Shown one piece after another: positions 1 through 8,418 of a DNA stretch of 64,000 bases. The position numbers and the translations under genes were made by a program. The notes beneath the pieces were generated by a model. That model worked only from the letters and a program-made list of their open reading frames with translations. It was not told where the DNA came from and searched no databases. Numbering within the stretch: position 1 is the first letter of the stretch; every line of letters begins with the position of its first letter. The DNA comes from AP-15 sp963736715 (GTDB lineage Bacteria > Pseudomonadota > Alphaproteobacteria > ATCC43930 > CGMCC-115725): the NCBI GenBank assembly GCA_963736715.1, contig CAVTQA010000036.1, positions 4,285-68,284 on the forward strand, given 5' to 3'.

Positions 1-2
1 TT

Positions 3-173
3 ATCTCGGCGGTCGGGCGTCTGAACGATCCCTGGGGCGATCTGGTCAATTACTTCAGGGATCTGAGTGTGACCCAGGTCAAGTTCGGTCTCGTCGCCGA
101 GAAGGTCAACGGCCGAATGGCTTTCCCGGCGGCCGACATTCGAGGTGCGCAGGATGCTGGCGTTCTGGTATGA
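3..173 (+). CDS. ABC transporter membrane domain, C-terminal fragment (left copy)
   Basis: This is the last 56 codons of the ABC-transporter membrane-domain gene that begins at 12533 in the neighbouring repeat unit. It is read in the frame starting at base 3 and ends with TGA at 171-173. The protein stops shortly after the final membrane-domain helix, with no Walker A or other nucleotide-binding domain following, so this is a membrane-domain-only protein. This copy lacks the IS5-family insertion found in the right copy and therefore preserves the empty target site CTGAG at 63-67. The start of the gene is outside the window, so I cannot say whether this copy is otherwise intact. Confidence 0.6.
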   Translation: MSAVGRLNDPWGDLVNYFRDLSVTQVKFGLVAEKVNGRMAFPAADIRGAQDAGVLV

Positions 174-196
174 GCAGCCGAGCATAGCGGCGCCGA

Positions 197-901
197 TCAC
201 GGCCGCGGGATGACGATCCCCGATACTGAATCGATCCAAATGAGGCGATCGTGGACGGCCGTCACGCCAGGCACATTCTCTGCAGCGACGCACAGGGCAG
301 CGCGTTCGCGCTCGTCGGGGATCGTACCCTTGAGGACGACAACCCCGTTGGTAACGATGACGTCGACACTACCGCGGGGTCCCCACGGCTGTCGATCGAT
401 TTCGGCGAGAATTTGATTGCGGATGTCCGAGTCGGTCACGGACCCGGCGGGCTTCTCGGAGAGAAGGCCGACGAGGGCGGCCATCACATCGGCTCGGCTG
501 ACAATTCCGACGAGCCGTCCCTGATCGACGACGGGAACCCGCTTCACGTGCTTCGTTTCCATCAGCGCGACAAGGTCGGCGAGGGGCGTCTCCGGCGTCA
601 CGGTAAAGACGCGCTCTGTCATCACCTCGCCGACTTTGCGACCATGCGTATGGACGTATTCTTGTGCCAGCCGACCCGGGCCGATCAGGAGCGAGACCCA
701 TCGAGCGTGACGCTTATCGGTACCGGTCTCGGCGCGGCGGAGCAGATCGCTTTCGGTGACAATGCCGAGAACGCCGCCGTCGCTGTCCGTCACGGGCAGG
801 CCGCTGATGCGGTGTTGCAACATCAACTGGGCCGCGTACTCGATCGTGGCCTCTGGCGTCACGGTAACGACAAAAGACGTCATCAGATCAGCTGCTTTCA
901 T
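197..901 (-). CDS. CBS-pair and BON domain protein
   Basis: The 234-residue protein has two CBS motifs (residues about 7-60 and 92-145, each ending in a G-I-V-[ST]-x-[AS]-D pattern) followed by a BON domain (about 160-225). CBS pairs usually bind adenine nucleotides and report energy state. BON domains contact membranes or other proteins. The precise partner is unknown. An AGGAGC ribosome site lies 6 bases before the ATG. The gene is divergent from the acyl-CoA synthetase fusion. One palindromic FixK box at 953-966 is centred so that a start point 41.5 bases away would fall at about 918, leaving a 17-base leader. CBS proteins of this kind are common in low-oxygen regulons. The copy at 14484-15188 is identical. 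Confidence 0.9.
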   Translation of the reverse strand: MKAADLMTSFVVTVTPEATIEYAAQLMLQHRISGLPVTDSDGGVLGIVTESDLLRRAETGTDKRHARWVSLLIGPGRLAQEYVHTHGRKVGEVMTERVFTVTPETPLADLVALMETKHVKRVPVVDQGRLVGIVSRADVMAALVGLLSEKPAGSVTDSDIRNQILAEIDRQPWGPRGSVDVIVTNGVVVLKGTIPDERERAALCVAAENVPGVTAVHDRLIWIDSVSGIVIPRP

Positions 902-952
902 GGCCGTGCTCCTTGTCTGCTGGAGAAATTATCCGGAAATGGCAGGCTGGCA

Positions 953-966
953 TTGATCCGGATCAA
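953..966. promoter_or_regulatory. FixK/FNR box, divergent promoter
   Basis: TTGATCCGGATCAA is a perfect palindrome matching the FNR/FixK consensus. Its centre (959.5) is 41.5 bases from about 1001 on the plus strand and about 918 on the minus strand, giving leaders of roughly 16 bases for both the synthetase/GNAT gene (ATG 1017) and the CBS-BON gene (ATG 901). One site could thus serve two class II promoters. It also argues against the upstream ATG at 993 as a start, since that would precede the predicted transcript. Confidence 0.85.
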
Positions 967-1016
967 TTCGGCATCCGCGCAATTGCAGGACCATGCCAGT
1001 AGAGGCAGAGGTCAGA

Positions 1017-3719
1017 ATGTCGGTTCGTAACCTCGATAAGCTGTTCAAGCCGCAATCGGTCGCGCTGATCGGCGCGACCCCGCGGCCGGGCGCGGTCGGC
1101 GCGCTGGTCGCGCGCAACCTGCGGCGCGCCGGCTTTGCCGGTGAACTGATGTTCGTCAACCCGCATCACCATGCGATCGAAGGGGTGCGCGTCTGTCCGA
1201 CGGTCGCGAACCTACGGCATACTCCGGACCTCGCAATTATCGTTACGCCGCCCGAGAGCGTGCCGCCTCTCATCGGTGAGCTCGCGGAGCGCGGGACGCG
1301 TGCCGCTGTGGTAATCACTGCCGGGTTCGGCGAACTCGGCAATCACGGCCGTGCCTTGCAGCAGGCCGCACTCGATGCCGCGAAGCCGCATCTGCTGCGG
1401 ATCGTGGGTCCGAACTGCGTCGGCGTCATGGTGCCCGGCATCGGGCTCGACGCGACATTTTCTCATCTGGCGGCACCGGCCGGAGATATTGCTTTCGTCA
1501 GCCAGTCGGGCGCATTGATCACCGCGATGCTCGATTGGGCAGCGCCGCGCGGCATCGGCTTTTCGCATGTGGTGTCGCTCGGCGATATGGCTGACGTCGA
1601 TTTCGGCGACATGCTCGACTATCTCGCCGCCGACCCGCAGACCCGGGCCATCCTGCTTTACGTCGAAGGGATCACGCATGGCCGCAAATTCATGTCCGCG
1701 GCGCGGGCCGCCTCGCGTCTCAAACCGGTACTGGTGCTGAAGGCGGGTCGATCAAATGCCGGCGCGCGGGCCGCAGGCTCTCATACCGGCGTTCTGGCGG
1801 GTGCCGATGCCGTTTACGATGCCGCGTTCCGCCGCGCCGGCATGTTGCGCGTCGCAACGATGGCCGAACTGTTCGACGCGGCGGAAACCTTGGCGCTGAC
1901 CCGCGAGCAGGTCGGCGAGCGCCTGGCCATCCTGACCAACGGCGGCGGTGCGGGCGTATTAGCGACCGATGCTCTGGTCGCCGCCGGCGGCCAATTGGCA
2001 CCTTTGTCGGAAGAAACCATCGCCGAGTTGAACCGCGTCTTGCCAGCGACGTGGAGTCACGGAAACCCGGCTGACATTATCGGCGACGCATCCGGAAAGC
2101 GCTACGCCCAGGCCGTGGCAGCCTTGATCCGCGACCGCAACGTAGACGCGATCCTGGTGCTCAACTGCCCGACCGCGCTCGCGGAGCCGGAGGAAGCTGC
2201 CGCTGCGGTAATCGATGTGGTTGCTTCTGCCGAACCGAGGGCGCTGCGGGGCCGCAACCTGATCACCGCTTGGCTCGGCGGGCATTCGGCAGGGGCGGCA
2301 CGGCAACGCTTTGCCGAGGCCCGGATCGCCACTTATGAGACCCCCGACAGCGCGATCGCGGGCTTCATGCATCGGGTCTGCCGTCGGCGCAATCAAGAGC
2401 TGCTGATGGAAACGCCCCCGGCGCAACCGGATGCGCCTCGCCCTGATCTCGCGGCGGCGCGGTCCGTGATCGAAAGCGCTCTAGCGGAGGGAAAGTCGTG
2501 GCTCGATGCCGCAGAGGCCGGCATCATCCTGCGCGCCTACGGCATCCCGATCATCGCCGATCAGGTTGCGCAGGATCCAGACGATGCCGCTGCCATTGCC
2601 GCGTCCATCGGATTTCCGGTCGCGCTGAAAATCCGATCGCCCGATATCACGCATAAGACCGATGTCGGCGGTATCGCCCTTGGTCTTGGTGATGCCGAAC
2701 AGGTCCGGCGCGAGGCAAGTGCAATGCTCAAGCGCGTCAGGGCCGTACGACCCGAAGCTCGGCTCGACGGTTTTCTCCTGCAGCCAATGATTTCCCGCCC
2801 GGGAGCTGTGGAACTCCTCGTCGGGCTCATCGACGATCCGGTATTCGGGCCGGTTGTTGCGTTCGGTCAGGGCGGCACCGCCGTCGAGATCATCCGTGAC
2901 AGTTCGCTCGAGTTCCCGCCGCTGAACGTCTTGCTGGCGCGCCGCCTGATGGCGCGGACGCGGGTATGGCAGCTCCTGCAAGGCTACCGTGGCAAAGCCC
3001 CGGCCAATATCGACGCGATCGTGGAGGTGCTGAGCCGGGTCGCGCAGTTCGCCACGGACCACCCAGAGATCCGCGAGGTCGATATCAACCCGTTGCTCGC
3101 AGACGCCTCGGGCGCCATAGCACTCGATGCCCGGGTGCGAATTTCGCCCGCTCAAGACCCCGGCATCGCAAGGTTGGCCATAGCGCCTTATCCGCAAGAT
3201 CTCGAAATCACTGACCAGTTGCGAGATGGGACGATCCTTCGCCTGCGACCGTTGCGTCCGGAGGACGAGCCGCTCCTGCACGATCTCGCTGCGCATATGA
3301 GCGCCGAGGATCTGCGGCTGCGTTTCTTTACGCCGGTGCGCGGCATTACCCATACGGTGGCCGCTCGGTTGTCCCAGCTCGACTATGACCGGGAAATGGC
3401 GCTCCTTGCCGAACGCGATGGGACGGCGCTGGGTGTCGTCCATTTCTTTGCCGACCCGGACAGATTGCGGGCGGAATACGCAATCGCGGTTCGTAGTGAC
3501 TGGAAAGGCCTCGGCCTCGGCTTTCTTCTGATGACCCGTCTCATCGCGATCGCCAGACAATGGGGCATTGCCGAACTAGTGGGCGAGGTTATGCGCGAGA
3601 ACGAACCGATGCTGCAAATGTGCCGTGAGCTCGGTTTTGTAATTACGCCGGACCTCAGCAATCCCCCTCTCGTCCTTGTCAGAAAGAGCCTAGAAATGCC
3701 TCAAACGAATGGAGCATGA
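1017..3719 (+). CDS. NDP-forming acyl-CoA synthetase / GNAT acetyltransferase fusion (Pat/YfiQ type)
   Basis: The protein is about 900 residues long. It has a CoA-binding Rossmann domain (about 5-130), a succinyl-CoA-ligase-like domain (about 140-300), an ATP-grasp domain (about 480-695) and a C-terminal GNAT domain (about 735-890, with the acetyl-CoA loop WKGLGLG). This is the architecture of protein acetyltransferase Pat. The segment GSHTGVLAG puts His256 where ADP-forming acetyl-CoA synthetases carry their phospho-histidine. It may therefore make ATP from acetyl-CoA as well as acetylate proteins; that dual role is inference. I chose ATG 1017 over 993 because AGAGGTCAG precedes it and the FixK box predicts transcription starting near 1001. 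It is followed by a CBS gene 4 bases downstream. The copy at 15304-18006 is identical in protein. Confidence 0.88.
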   Translation: MSVRNLDKLFKPQSVALIGATPRPGAVGALVARNLRRAGFAGELMFVNPHHHAIEGVRVCPTVANLRHTPDLAIIVTPPESVPPLIGELAERGTRAAVVITAGFGELGNHGRALQQAALDAAKPHLLRIVGPNCVGVMVPGIGLDATFSHLAAPAGDIAFVSQSGALITAMLDWAAPRGIGFSHVVSLGDMADVDFGDMLDYLAADPQTRAILLYVEGITHGRKFMSAARAASRLKPVLVLKAGRSNAGARAAGSHTGVLAGADAVYDAAFRRAGMLRVATMAELFDAAETLALTREQVGERLAILTNGGGAGVLATDALVAAGGQLAPLSEETIAELNRVLPATWSHGNPADIIGDASGKRYAQAVAALIRDRNVDAILVLNCPTALAEPEEAAAAVIDVVASAEPRALRGRNLITAWLGGHSAGAARQRFAEARIATYETPDSAIAGFMHRVCRRRNQELLMETPPAQPDAPRPDLAAARSVIESALAEGKSWLDAAEAGIILRAYGIPIIADQVAQDPDDAAAIAASIGFPVALKIRSPDITHKTDVGGIALGLGDAEQVRREASAMLKRVRAVRPEARLDGFLLQPMISRPGAVELLVGLIDDPVFGPVVAFGQGGTAVEIIRDSSLEFPPLNVLLARRLMARTRVWQLLQGYRGKAPANIDAIVEVLSRVAQFATDHPEIREVDINPLLADASGAIALDARVRISPAQDPGIARLAIAPYPQDLEITDQLRDGTILRLRPLRPEDEPLLHDLAAHMSAEDLRLRFFTPVRGITHTVAARLSQLDYDREMALLAERDGTALGVVHFFADPDRLRAEYAIAVRSDWKGLGLGFLLMTRLIAIARQWGIAELVGEVMRENEPMLQMCRELGFVITPDLSNPPLVLVRKSLEMPQTNGA

Positions 3720-3723
3720 CTCA

Positions 3724-4179
3724 ATGAAAGCACACGAGATAATGAACTCTGGCGTAGTAGCGGTGAGACCCGACACGCCGATTAGCGATGTCGCAAAGAC
3801 CCTGCGTGAGCACAGGATCAGCGCGGTGCCGGTCATCGACGAGGGCGGCTCACCCCTTGGTATGGTCAGCGAGGGCGACCTGATCGGCCGCGATGAGGTC
3901 GATCGCAAGGCCCGGCTTGACTGGTGGCTCACCTTGCTGGCGGAAGGGGAGGCGCTTAACCCCGAGTTTATGGCCAGTATTCACTCTCCGGAACGGCGAG
4001 CACGCGATGTCATGACGGCACCGGTCATCACGGTCGGCGAGGACACCGAAATTGACGAGGTTGCACGACTGCTGATCGCCCACCGCATCAAGCGCGTCCC
4101 GGTATTGCGTGACGGCCGGGTCGTCGGCATCGTCAGCCGGGCAGATCTAGTCCGAGCGCTCGCGGAGACCAAGTTGTAG
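3724..4179 (+). CDS. CBS-pair protein
   Basis: The protein has 151 residues consisting of two CBS motifs (about 2-55 and 90-145) separated by a short helical linker. Both motifs end in the typical GMVSEGD / GIVSRAD pattern. It has no other domain, so it probably acts as a nucleotide-sensing regulator of a partner protein, possibly the acyl-CoA synthetase encoded just upstream. The gene starts 4 bases after that stop codon and is very likely in the same transcript. ATG 3724 is preferred because GGAGC lies about 8 bases before it; an alternative ATG at 3709 overlaps the upstream gene. The only base difference between the two copies here (3722) falls just before the chosen start. Confidence 0.85.
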   Translation: MKAHEIMNSGVVAVRPDTPISDVAKTLREHRISAVPVIDEGGSPLGMVSEGDLIGRDEVDRKARLDWWLTLLAEGEALNPEFMASIHSPERRARDVMTAPVITVGEDTEIDEVARLLIAHRIKRVPVLRDGRVVGIVSRADLVRALAETKL

Positions 4180-4247
4180 CCAAGAGGCAACGGAGGTCGG
4201 AGAGGCGGAATTCTGGGCGATTCTGTTCCGAGATCGAGCGGCGGCTT

Positions 4248-4721
4248 TTGCATCGACGGTGCGTAGCGGAACATTCCAGGCCGGCCGAGGCGGCGCGGGA
4301 ACCCGACGAAACGGAGCTAATAGCGGCGGATTTTCGCGAGGTAGTGGCGGATCACGAACGCCAGGAAGTGTTGCGTAACGAGGCGCATCGCCGTTCTACC
4401 GCGGAGCAGCGACGTCTCGACGTGGCGGAAGTAATCGATCACCATATCTCGGACGAAAACTAGCGCAGCCTATTGCACGAAGCGCGCCACGCGGCAGAAC
4501 GCGGCGAAAAGGATTTCTTGCTGCTCCGTTTCCGGAGTCACCTGTGCAGCGATGTAGGCCGCGCAATAATTCTGCCGAGCCAAGCTGGCCGATGACATGA
4601 GATCTATCACCGGTGGGAACGCGACCTAAAGGCGCATGGGTTCCGGCTCGGCGCCCGTGTCCTCGAGTTTCCAGGCGGAATGCCAGGCGACTTTGGGCTG
4701 TTTGTGAGTTGGGCACAGTAA
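4248..4721 (+). pseudogene. Decayed conserved hypothetical gene with two in-frame stops
   Basis: One reading frame runs 158 codons from ATG 4248 to TAA 4719-4721 but is interrupted by TAG at 4461-4463 and TGA near 4596. Between and after the stops the frame encodes coherent protein, with segments such as GEKDFLLLRF, CSDVGRAI, and ERDLKAHGFRLGARVLEFPG then GMPGDFGLF. I recall similar segments in uncharacterised rhizobial proteins of about 150 residues but do not know a function. The right copy at 18535-19008 has the same stops, so the decay is older than the duplication. Confidence 0.6.
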
Positions 4722-4791
4722 GGGCGCGAGTAGCTCGCAGTCAGCTTAATGAACCGCAGCCTTCCTGCGCCGCTACTAGCCCGGCGAAGTA

Positions 4792-4899
4792 ATGGACAGT
4801 CGTGAAATCCGTCGCCGGCTCGATTTCCTTAGCTCGCGGGCGAGCTCGCTGACGGAAGCGCCGGAAGCGGAGGCTTTCAGTCAGGCTGGTTTGAGCTAA
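4792..4899 (+). CDS. Possible 35-residue peptide
   Basis: A short frame from ATG 4792 ends with TAA immediately followed by the ATG of the next (decayed) gene at 4900. The peptide is charged (begins MDSREIRRRLDFL). No good ribosome site precedes it and I do not recognise it. It could be a leader or small gene translationally coupled to the DUF6544-like gene, or chance. Confidence 0.2.
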   Translation: MDSREIRRRLDFLSSRASSLTEAPEAEAFSQAGLS

Positions 4900-5754
4900 A
4901 TGAAGGTGTGGCGGGGCATCAGCCTTCTGCCTGCCTTCGGCGCAGCAAGTCTCACGCTGGCGCACATCGTAACGGCGGCTGCATTCCGCAGGAAGACGCG
5001 CGAAATCTTCGCTCGGCTCGAAAATATGGCCGCGGCCGAAGTGCAAGCGGCTCCGGTCCCCGCGATCATCCAATCTTTCGCGAGCCGCGCGGTCGGCCGA
5101 AATCCGGTTCCAAGGGCCGTGTGGCTGTGTAAAACCGGCGAGATGCGCGCCGCGGCCAACTCCCCGTGGCGGCCCGTTCACTGCCGAGCAGGTGATCAGC
5201 ATTCCCCGACCAGCCTTTGCCTGGGTCGCTCGGATGCAATCGGTGCCGCTCCTCGCGACGCACATCCTCGAGTGCTATGTCGATGGGAAGGGTCGGCTCG
5301 AAGCGCGGCTCTGCGGTTCATTGCCGCTGGCCCGGATGGCGGGCCCCGAGGTCAGCAAGGGCGAGTTGATGCGGTACCTCGCGGAGCTCGTCTGGGCGCC
5401 GCATGCCATTCGTTACAACCCGCATCTGTCCCGGTGAGAAATCGATGCAAGCACGGTCGAAGTGTCCGCGCCTAACGCAAACGGCGAGGCACGGGTGCGG
5501 CTAATCTTCAGAAATTTTGATATCGCCCATATCGAATCCGACGACCGTCCGCGTGCAGTCGGAAACCGCATTGTGCCGACGCGTTGGCAAGGATGCTGCG
5601 GCGACTACCGCGAGCTGGAAGGCTGCTGCGTTCCGACCCGGGCGGGGTGAGCTGGTTGCTGGAGGATGGCCCGTTCGAATACTGGCGCGGTCAGGGTAAT
5701 CGCATATGGCCTGAGATGACTCTAGGATTACGCCGCAAAAAAGCTGCCCTTTGA
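4900..5754 (+). pseudogene. DUF6544-like gene, frameshifted and truncated
   Basis: Joining three frames gives one coherent protein of about 280 residues resembling the DUF6544 family: a short hydrophobic N-terminus, then TGEMRA, WRPFTAEQ-like, RPAFAWVARM, YVDGKGRLEARL, GELMRYLAELVW and RIVPTRWQG segments, ending in a WLLEDGPFEYWRG-like tail. The lesions are one extra C near 5168, a TGA at 5435-5437 where the family has Trp, and a frameshift near 5640. The final TGA (5752-5754) overlaps a FixK box. The function of the family is not known to me. The right copy (19187-20041) has the same three lesions. Confidence 0.7.
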
Positions 5755-5764
5755 CCTGGATCAG
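5751..5764 (+). promoter_or_regulatory. FixK/FNR box before small gene
   Basis: TTGACCTGGATCAG matches the FixK consensus in 12 of 14 positions, with one mismatch in each half. Its centre plus 41.5 bases falls at about 5799, essentially on the ATG at 5798, and CAAAAT at 5786-5791 could be the -10 element. The resulting transcript would be leaderless. Confidence 0.6.
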
Positions 5765-5797
5765 TGCGGCCGCGACCCGAGGGCACAAAATTCTCAG

Positions 5798-5980
5798 ATG
5801 GATTGGCAGGTGCATTACCAGAGCGGTGATCGAGAATTTAGCGCGCCGGCGACGGACCGAAGCACTGCGATCGCCGTAGCCTGCATTCTCCTCCGCGATG
5901 GCCATCATGTGCTAAAGCTCCAATCCGCGACAGGCGAAACGATCGAGACGGACCACCTTAAGCGCCTGTGCGACCCGTGA
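5798..5980 (+). CDS. Small unknown protein (60 residues), FixK-box controlled
   Basis: The 60-residue product begins MDWQVHYQSGDREF and has a hydrophobic stretch near IAVACILL followed by an amphipathic C-terminus. I do not recognise the family. The region resembles the short rhizobial proteins that give a beta-strand pair followed by a helix. There is no obvious Shine-Dalgarno site, and the FixK box upstream is at a distance that predicts transcription starting at or next to the ATG. It is conserved without change in the right copy, although that carries little weight given how recent the duplication is. Confidence 0.6.
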   Translation: MDWQVHYQSGDREFSAPATDRSTAIAVACILLRDGHHVLKLQSATGETIETDHLKRLCDP

Positions 5981-6202
5981 AGCTTCTCCGCTGACGGGTT
6001 TCCCCGAAAGGCCGATCCATGGTATTTGAGGCATGAGATGAGGAGTTCGAGGGGCGGCGGCCCACGCGAACTTCCACAGAGGAGACAGTAAAGGGTCCGG
6101 GACCTGAATTCGACAGCGCCGAACCCGGGGCGAGGAGATCATCCGGGTTTCACCAACTCGCTCTATCGCGCGATCGTTGATACCGCCGTCGATGGCATTG
6201 TC

Positions 6203-7636
6203 GTGATCGACCGGAGGGGCGCGATCCGTTCGGTCAACAACGCGACCGAGCGGCTCTTCGGCTATGCCACTGCCGAGCTGATTGGACGAAACGTCAAGAT
6301 CCTGATGCCCGAGCCCTATGCGAGCGAGCATGATGCCTATCTCGCCAACTACCAGCGCACCGGCCGGAAAAAAATCATAGGAATCGGCCGAGAGGTTGTC
6401 GGCCGGCGGAAAGACGGTTCGGTATTTCCGATGGACCTCTCGGTCGGCGAGGCACGTGATCGCAGCGAAGCCATCTTTGTCGGGATCATCCGCGACATCA
6501 CCGATCGCAAGGCCGCCGAGCTGGCGCAGCGCGAGAGTGAGCTGCGGCTGCGCTCGATCCTAGACACGGTCCCCGATGCGATCGTTGTCATCGACGCGCA
6601 AGGGAACATCCATTCTTTCAGCCCGGCAGCGGAGCGGCTCTTCGGGTATGACAACCCAGAAGTGATCGGCCACAACCTAAATGTCCTGATGCCGACACCC
6701 TACCGAGAGGCGCATGATGGTTACATCGAGCGCTATCTGCGCACCGGCGAGCGCCAAATCATCGGCATCGGGCGCGTGGTGACGGGGCGCCGAAAAGATG
6801 GCGAGACCTTCCCGATGGAGTTGCAGGTCGGCGAGTTCACCTTTGCCGGCGCCCACTACTTCACCGGTTTCGTGCGTGATTTAACCGAACGGCAGGAAGC
6901 CGAACGCCGCATCCAGGATCTTCAGGCCGAGCTGCTGCATGCGTCCCGGCTCAGCGTCATGGGCCAGATGGCCTCGACGATGGCGCACGAGCTCAACCAG
7001 CCACTGACCGCGGTGACGAATTATCTGGAGACTGGCCGTCAGCTACTCGTCACCGGAACGGGTAACCCCAAACGTCTCAATGAGATGATGGAGAAGGCGA
7101 TCGCCCAGGCGCAGCGCGCCGGCGACGTCATCCGTCGATTGCGAGGGTTCGTGAGCAAGGGGGAGACGGAGCGCCGCCTTCATAATCTCAACCAATTGGT
7201 CGAGGAAGCTCTCGCGCTCGCCCTTGTCGGAGCGCGACAGCGCGGCGTGCGCCCATCGCTCGAGCTCGATCGTGCGCTGCCGCCGGTACTCATAGATCAT
7301 GTGCAAATTCAACAAGTCGTGGTGAACCTGGTCCGCAACGCCGTCGAGGCGATGGAGCAGGTCGAGCGGCGCGAGCTGACGGTCGGCACCCGGGCGGTTC
7401 CCGAACAAGGGATGGCGGAAGTGATCGTTGCCGACACCGGCCCGGGCATCGCGCCGGAGTTGGCACATCGCCTGTTTCAGCCATTTGTGACAACCAAGGC
7501 GACCGGCATGGGCCTGGGCTTGTCGATTTGCCGGGAGATCGTCGAAGCACATCACGGTCGGTTGACGACGGCTCCGGTGTCATCAGGGGGCACAGTGTTT
7601 CGCGTAACCTTGCCGATAGCGACCGATGCCTCGTGA
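6203..7636 (+). CDS. fixL: Oxygen sensor histidine kinase FixL, with two heme-type PAS domains
   Basis: Domains: PAS1 (about 1-103), PAS2 (about 113-232), dimerisation/phosphoacceptor helix with His262 in MAHELNQP, and an HATPase domain (Asn379, DTGPGIAP 411-418, GMGLGLS). Both PAS domains have a HDxY histidine (His43, His171) and an IIGIGR arginine (Arg63, Arg191). These correspond to the heme ligand and oxygen-sensing arginine of Bradyrhizobium FixL. The start is uncertain: GTG 6203 cuts into PAS1, whose first strand is encoded from about 6161. No ATG or GTG lies between 6203 and the in-frame TAA at 6089, though CTG 6104 does. It overlaps fixJ by 11 bases. The right copy differs at Gln185 (Arg there). 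Confidence 0.9.
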   Translation: MIDRRGAIRSVNNATERLFGYATAELIGRNVKILMPEPYASEHDAYLANYQRTGRKKIIGIGREVVGRRKDGSVFPMDLSVGEARDRSEAIFVGIIRDITDRKAAELAQRESELRLRSILDTVPDAIVVIDAQGNIHSFSPAAERLFGYDNPEVIGHNLNVLMPTPYREAHDGYIERYLRTGERQIIGIGRVVTGRRKDGETFPMELQVGEFTFAGAHYFTGFVRDLTERQEAERRIQDLQAELLHASRLSVMGQMASTMAHELNQPLTAVTNYLETGRQLLVTGTGNPKRLNEMMEKAIAQAQRAGDVIRRLRGFVSKGETERRLHNLNQLVEEALALALVGARQRGVRPSLELDRALPPVLIDHVQIQQVVVNLVRNAVEAMEQVERRELTVGTRAVPEQGMAEVIVADTGPGIAPELAHRLFQPFVTTKATGMGLGLSICREIVEAHHGRLTTAPVSSGGTVFRVTLPIATDAS

Positions 7637-8249
7637 CCAGTGCGTCTATATCGTCGATGACGACGAGGCAGTTCGCGATTCGCTTTCCGCATTGCTGGAG
7701 TCCAAAGGCTATGCGGTGACGAGCTTCGGGTCGGCGCCAGAATTTCTGGAGACGGCCCGATCGCTTCCTGCTGGTTGCCTGGTTGTCGACATCCGAATGC
7801 CGGAGATGGACGGGCTTGAGCTGCAACAGCGGTTAATCGACCGCAGCCTCGGCTTCCCGCTGATCGTAATCACCGGGCATGGGGATGTCCCGTTAGCGGT
7901 AAGGGCGATGAAGGCCGGCGCAATCGATTTCATCGAGAAACCGTTCGCCTCGGAGGCTATGCTCGACAGCCTCGCAGCGGCGTTTGCGCGGCTGGCAACG
8001 CCAACTGGACAAGACCCGGCCGCAGGCGCGGCCGCGAGCAAGCTGAACCTCCTCTCATCGCGTGAGCGCGAGGTGCTCGAAGGGCTGTTGGCAGGGCTGC
8101 CCAACAAGTCAATCGCGTACGACCTAGGGATCAGCCCGCGCACGGTCGAGATCCACCGTGCGCGGGTCATGGACAAGATGGGAGCGCGCAGCCTTTCCGA
8201 GCTAATCCGTCTCGCTCTGGCTGGTGGCGTGCAGCCAACCTCTCAATGA
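7626..8249 (+). CDS. fixJ: Response regulator FixJ
   Basis: This is a 207-residue NarL/FixJ-type regulator. The receiver domain (about 5-120) has the acidic pair DDD at 11-13, phospho-acceptor Asp55 in VDIRMPEMDG, and Lys in FIEKPF. A LuxR-type helix-turn-helix follows (about 140-200, with LSSREREVLEGL and NKSIAYDLGISPRTVEIHR). It receives phosphate from the FixL encoded just upstream and in other rhizobia activates fixK, which in this window lies in the same repeat unit. The start overlaps the fixL coding end, implying translational coupling. The right copy is identical. Confidence 0.93.
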   Translation: MPRDQCVYIVDDDEAVRDSLSALLESKGYAVTSFGSAPEFLETARSLPAGCLVVDIRMPEMDGLELQQRLIDRSLGFPLIVITGHGDVPLAVRAMKAGAIDFIEKPFASEAMLDSLAAAFARLATPTGQDPAAGAAASKLNLLSSREREVLEGLLAGLPNKSIAYDLGISPRTVEIHRARVMDKMGARSLSELIRLALAGGVQPTSQ

Positions 8250-8418
8250 TGCGCGGCGATCGTTGGCCTTCCTATCTCGTTGATGGGGCCGCGGAGCTCG
8301 TCGTTATCGAAAGTACTTCTGGAAAGCGAAAAGCAAGCTATCGTTACCGCCAATGTCATCTTTCCAGGCCCTATGCCATTTACGGCGATCCCATGCGGCG
8401 GACCATTCCTGACGTCAC

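Noticed and set aside
69..82. FixK-like site on the minus strand (TTGACCTGGGTCAC) in the ABC gene tail, also in the right copy
   Set aside because: It lies within coding sequence and no gene starts at a suitable distance on the minus strand.
2481..3560. 359-codon open frame antisense to the synthetase/GNAT gene (and its copy at 16768-17847)
   Set aside because: It is the mirror of a well-supported gene in high-GC DNA, has no family resemblance or ribosome site, and is rich in Arg and Asp as such shadows are.
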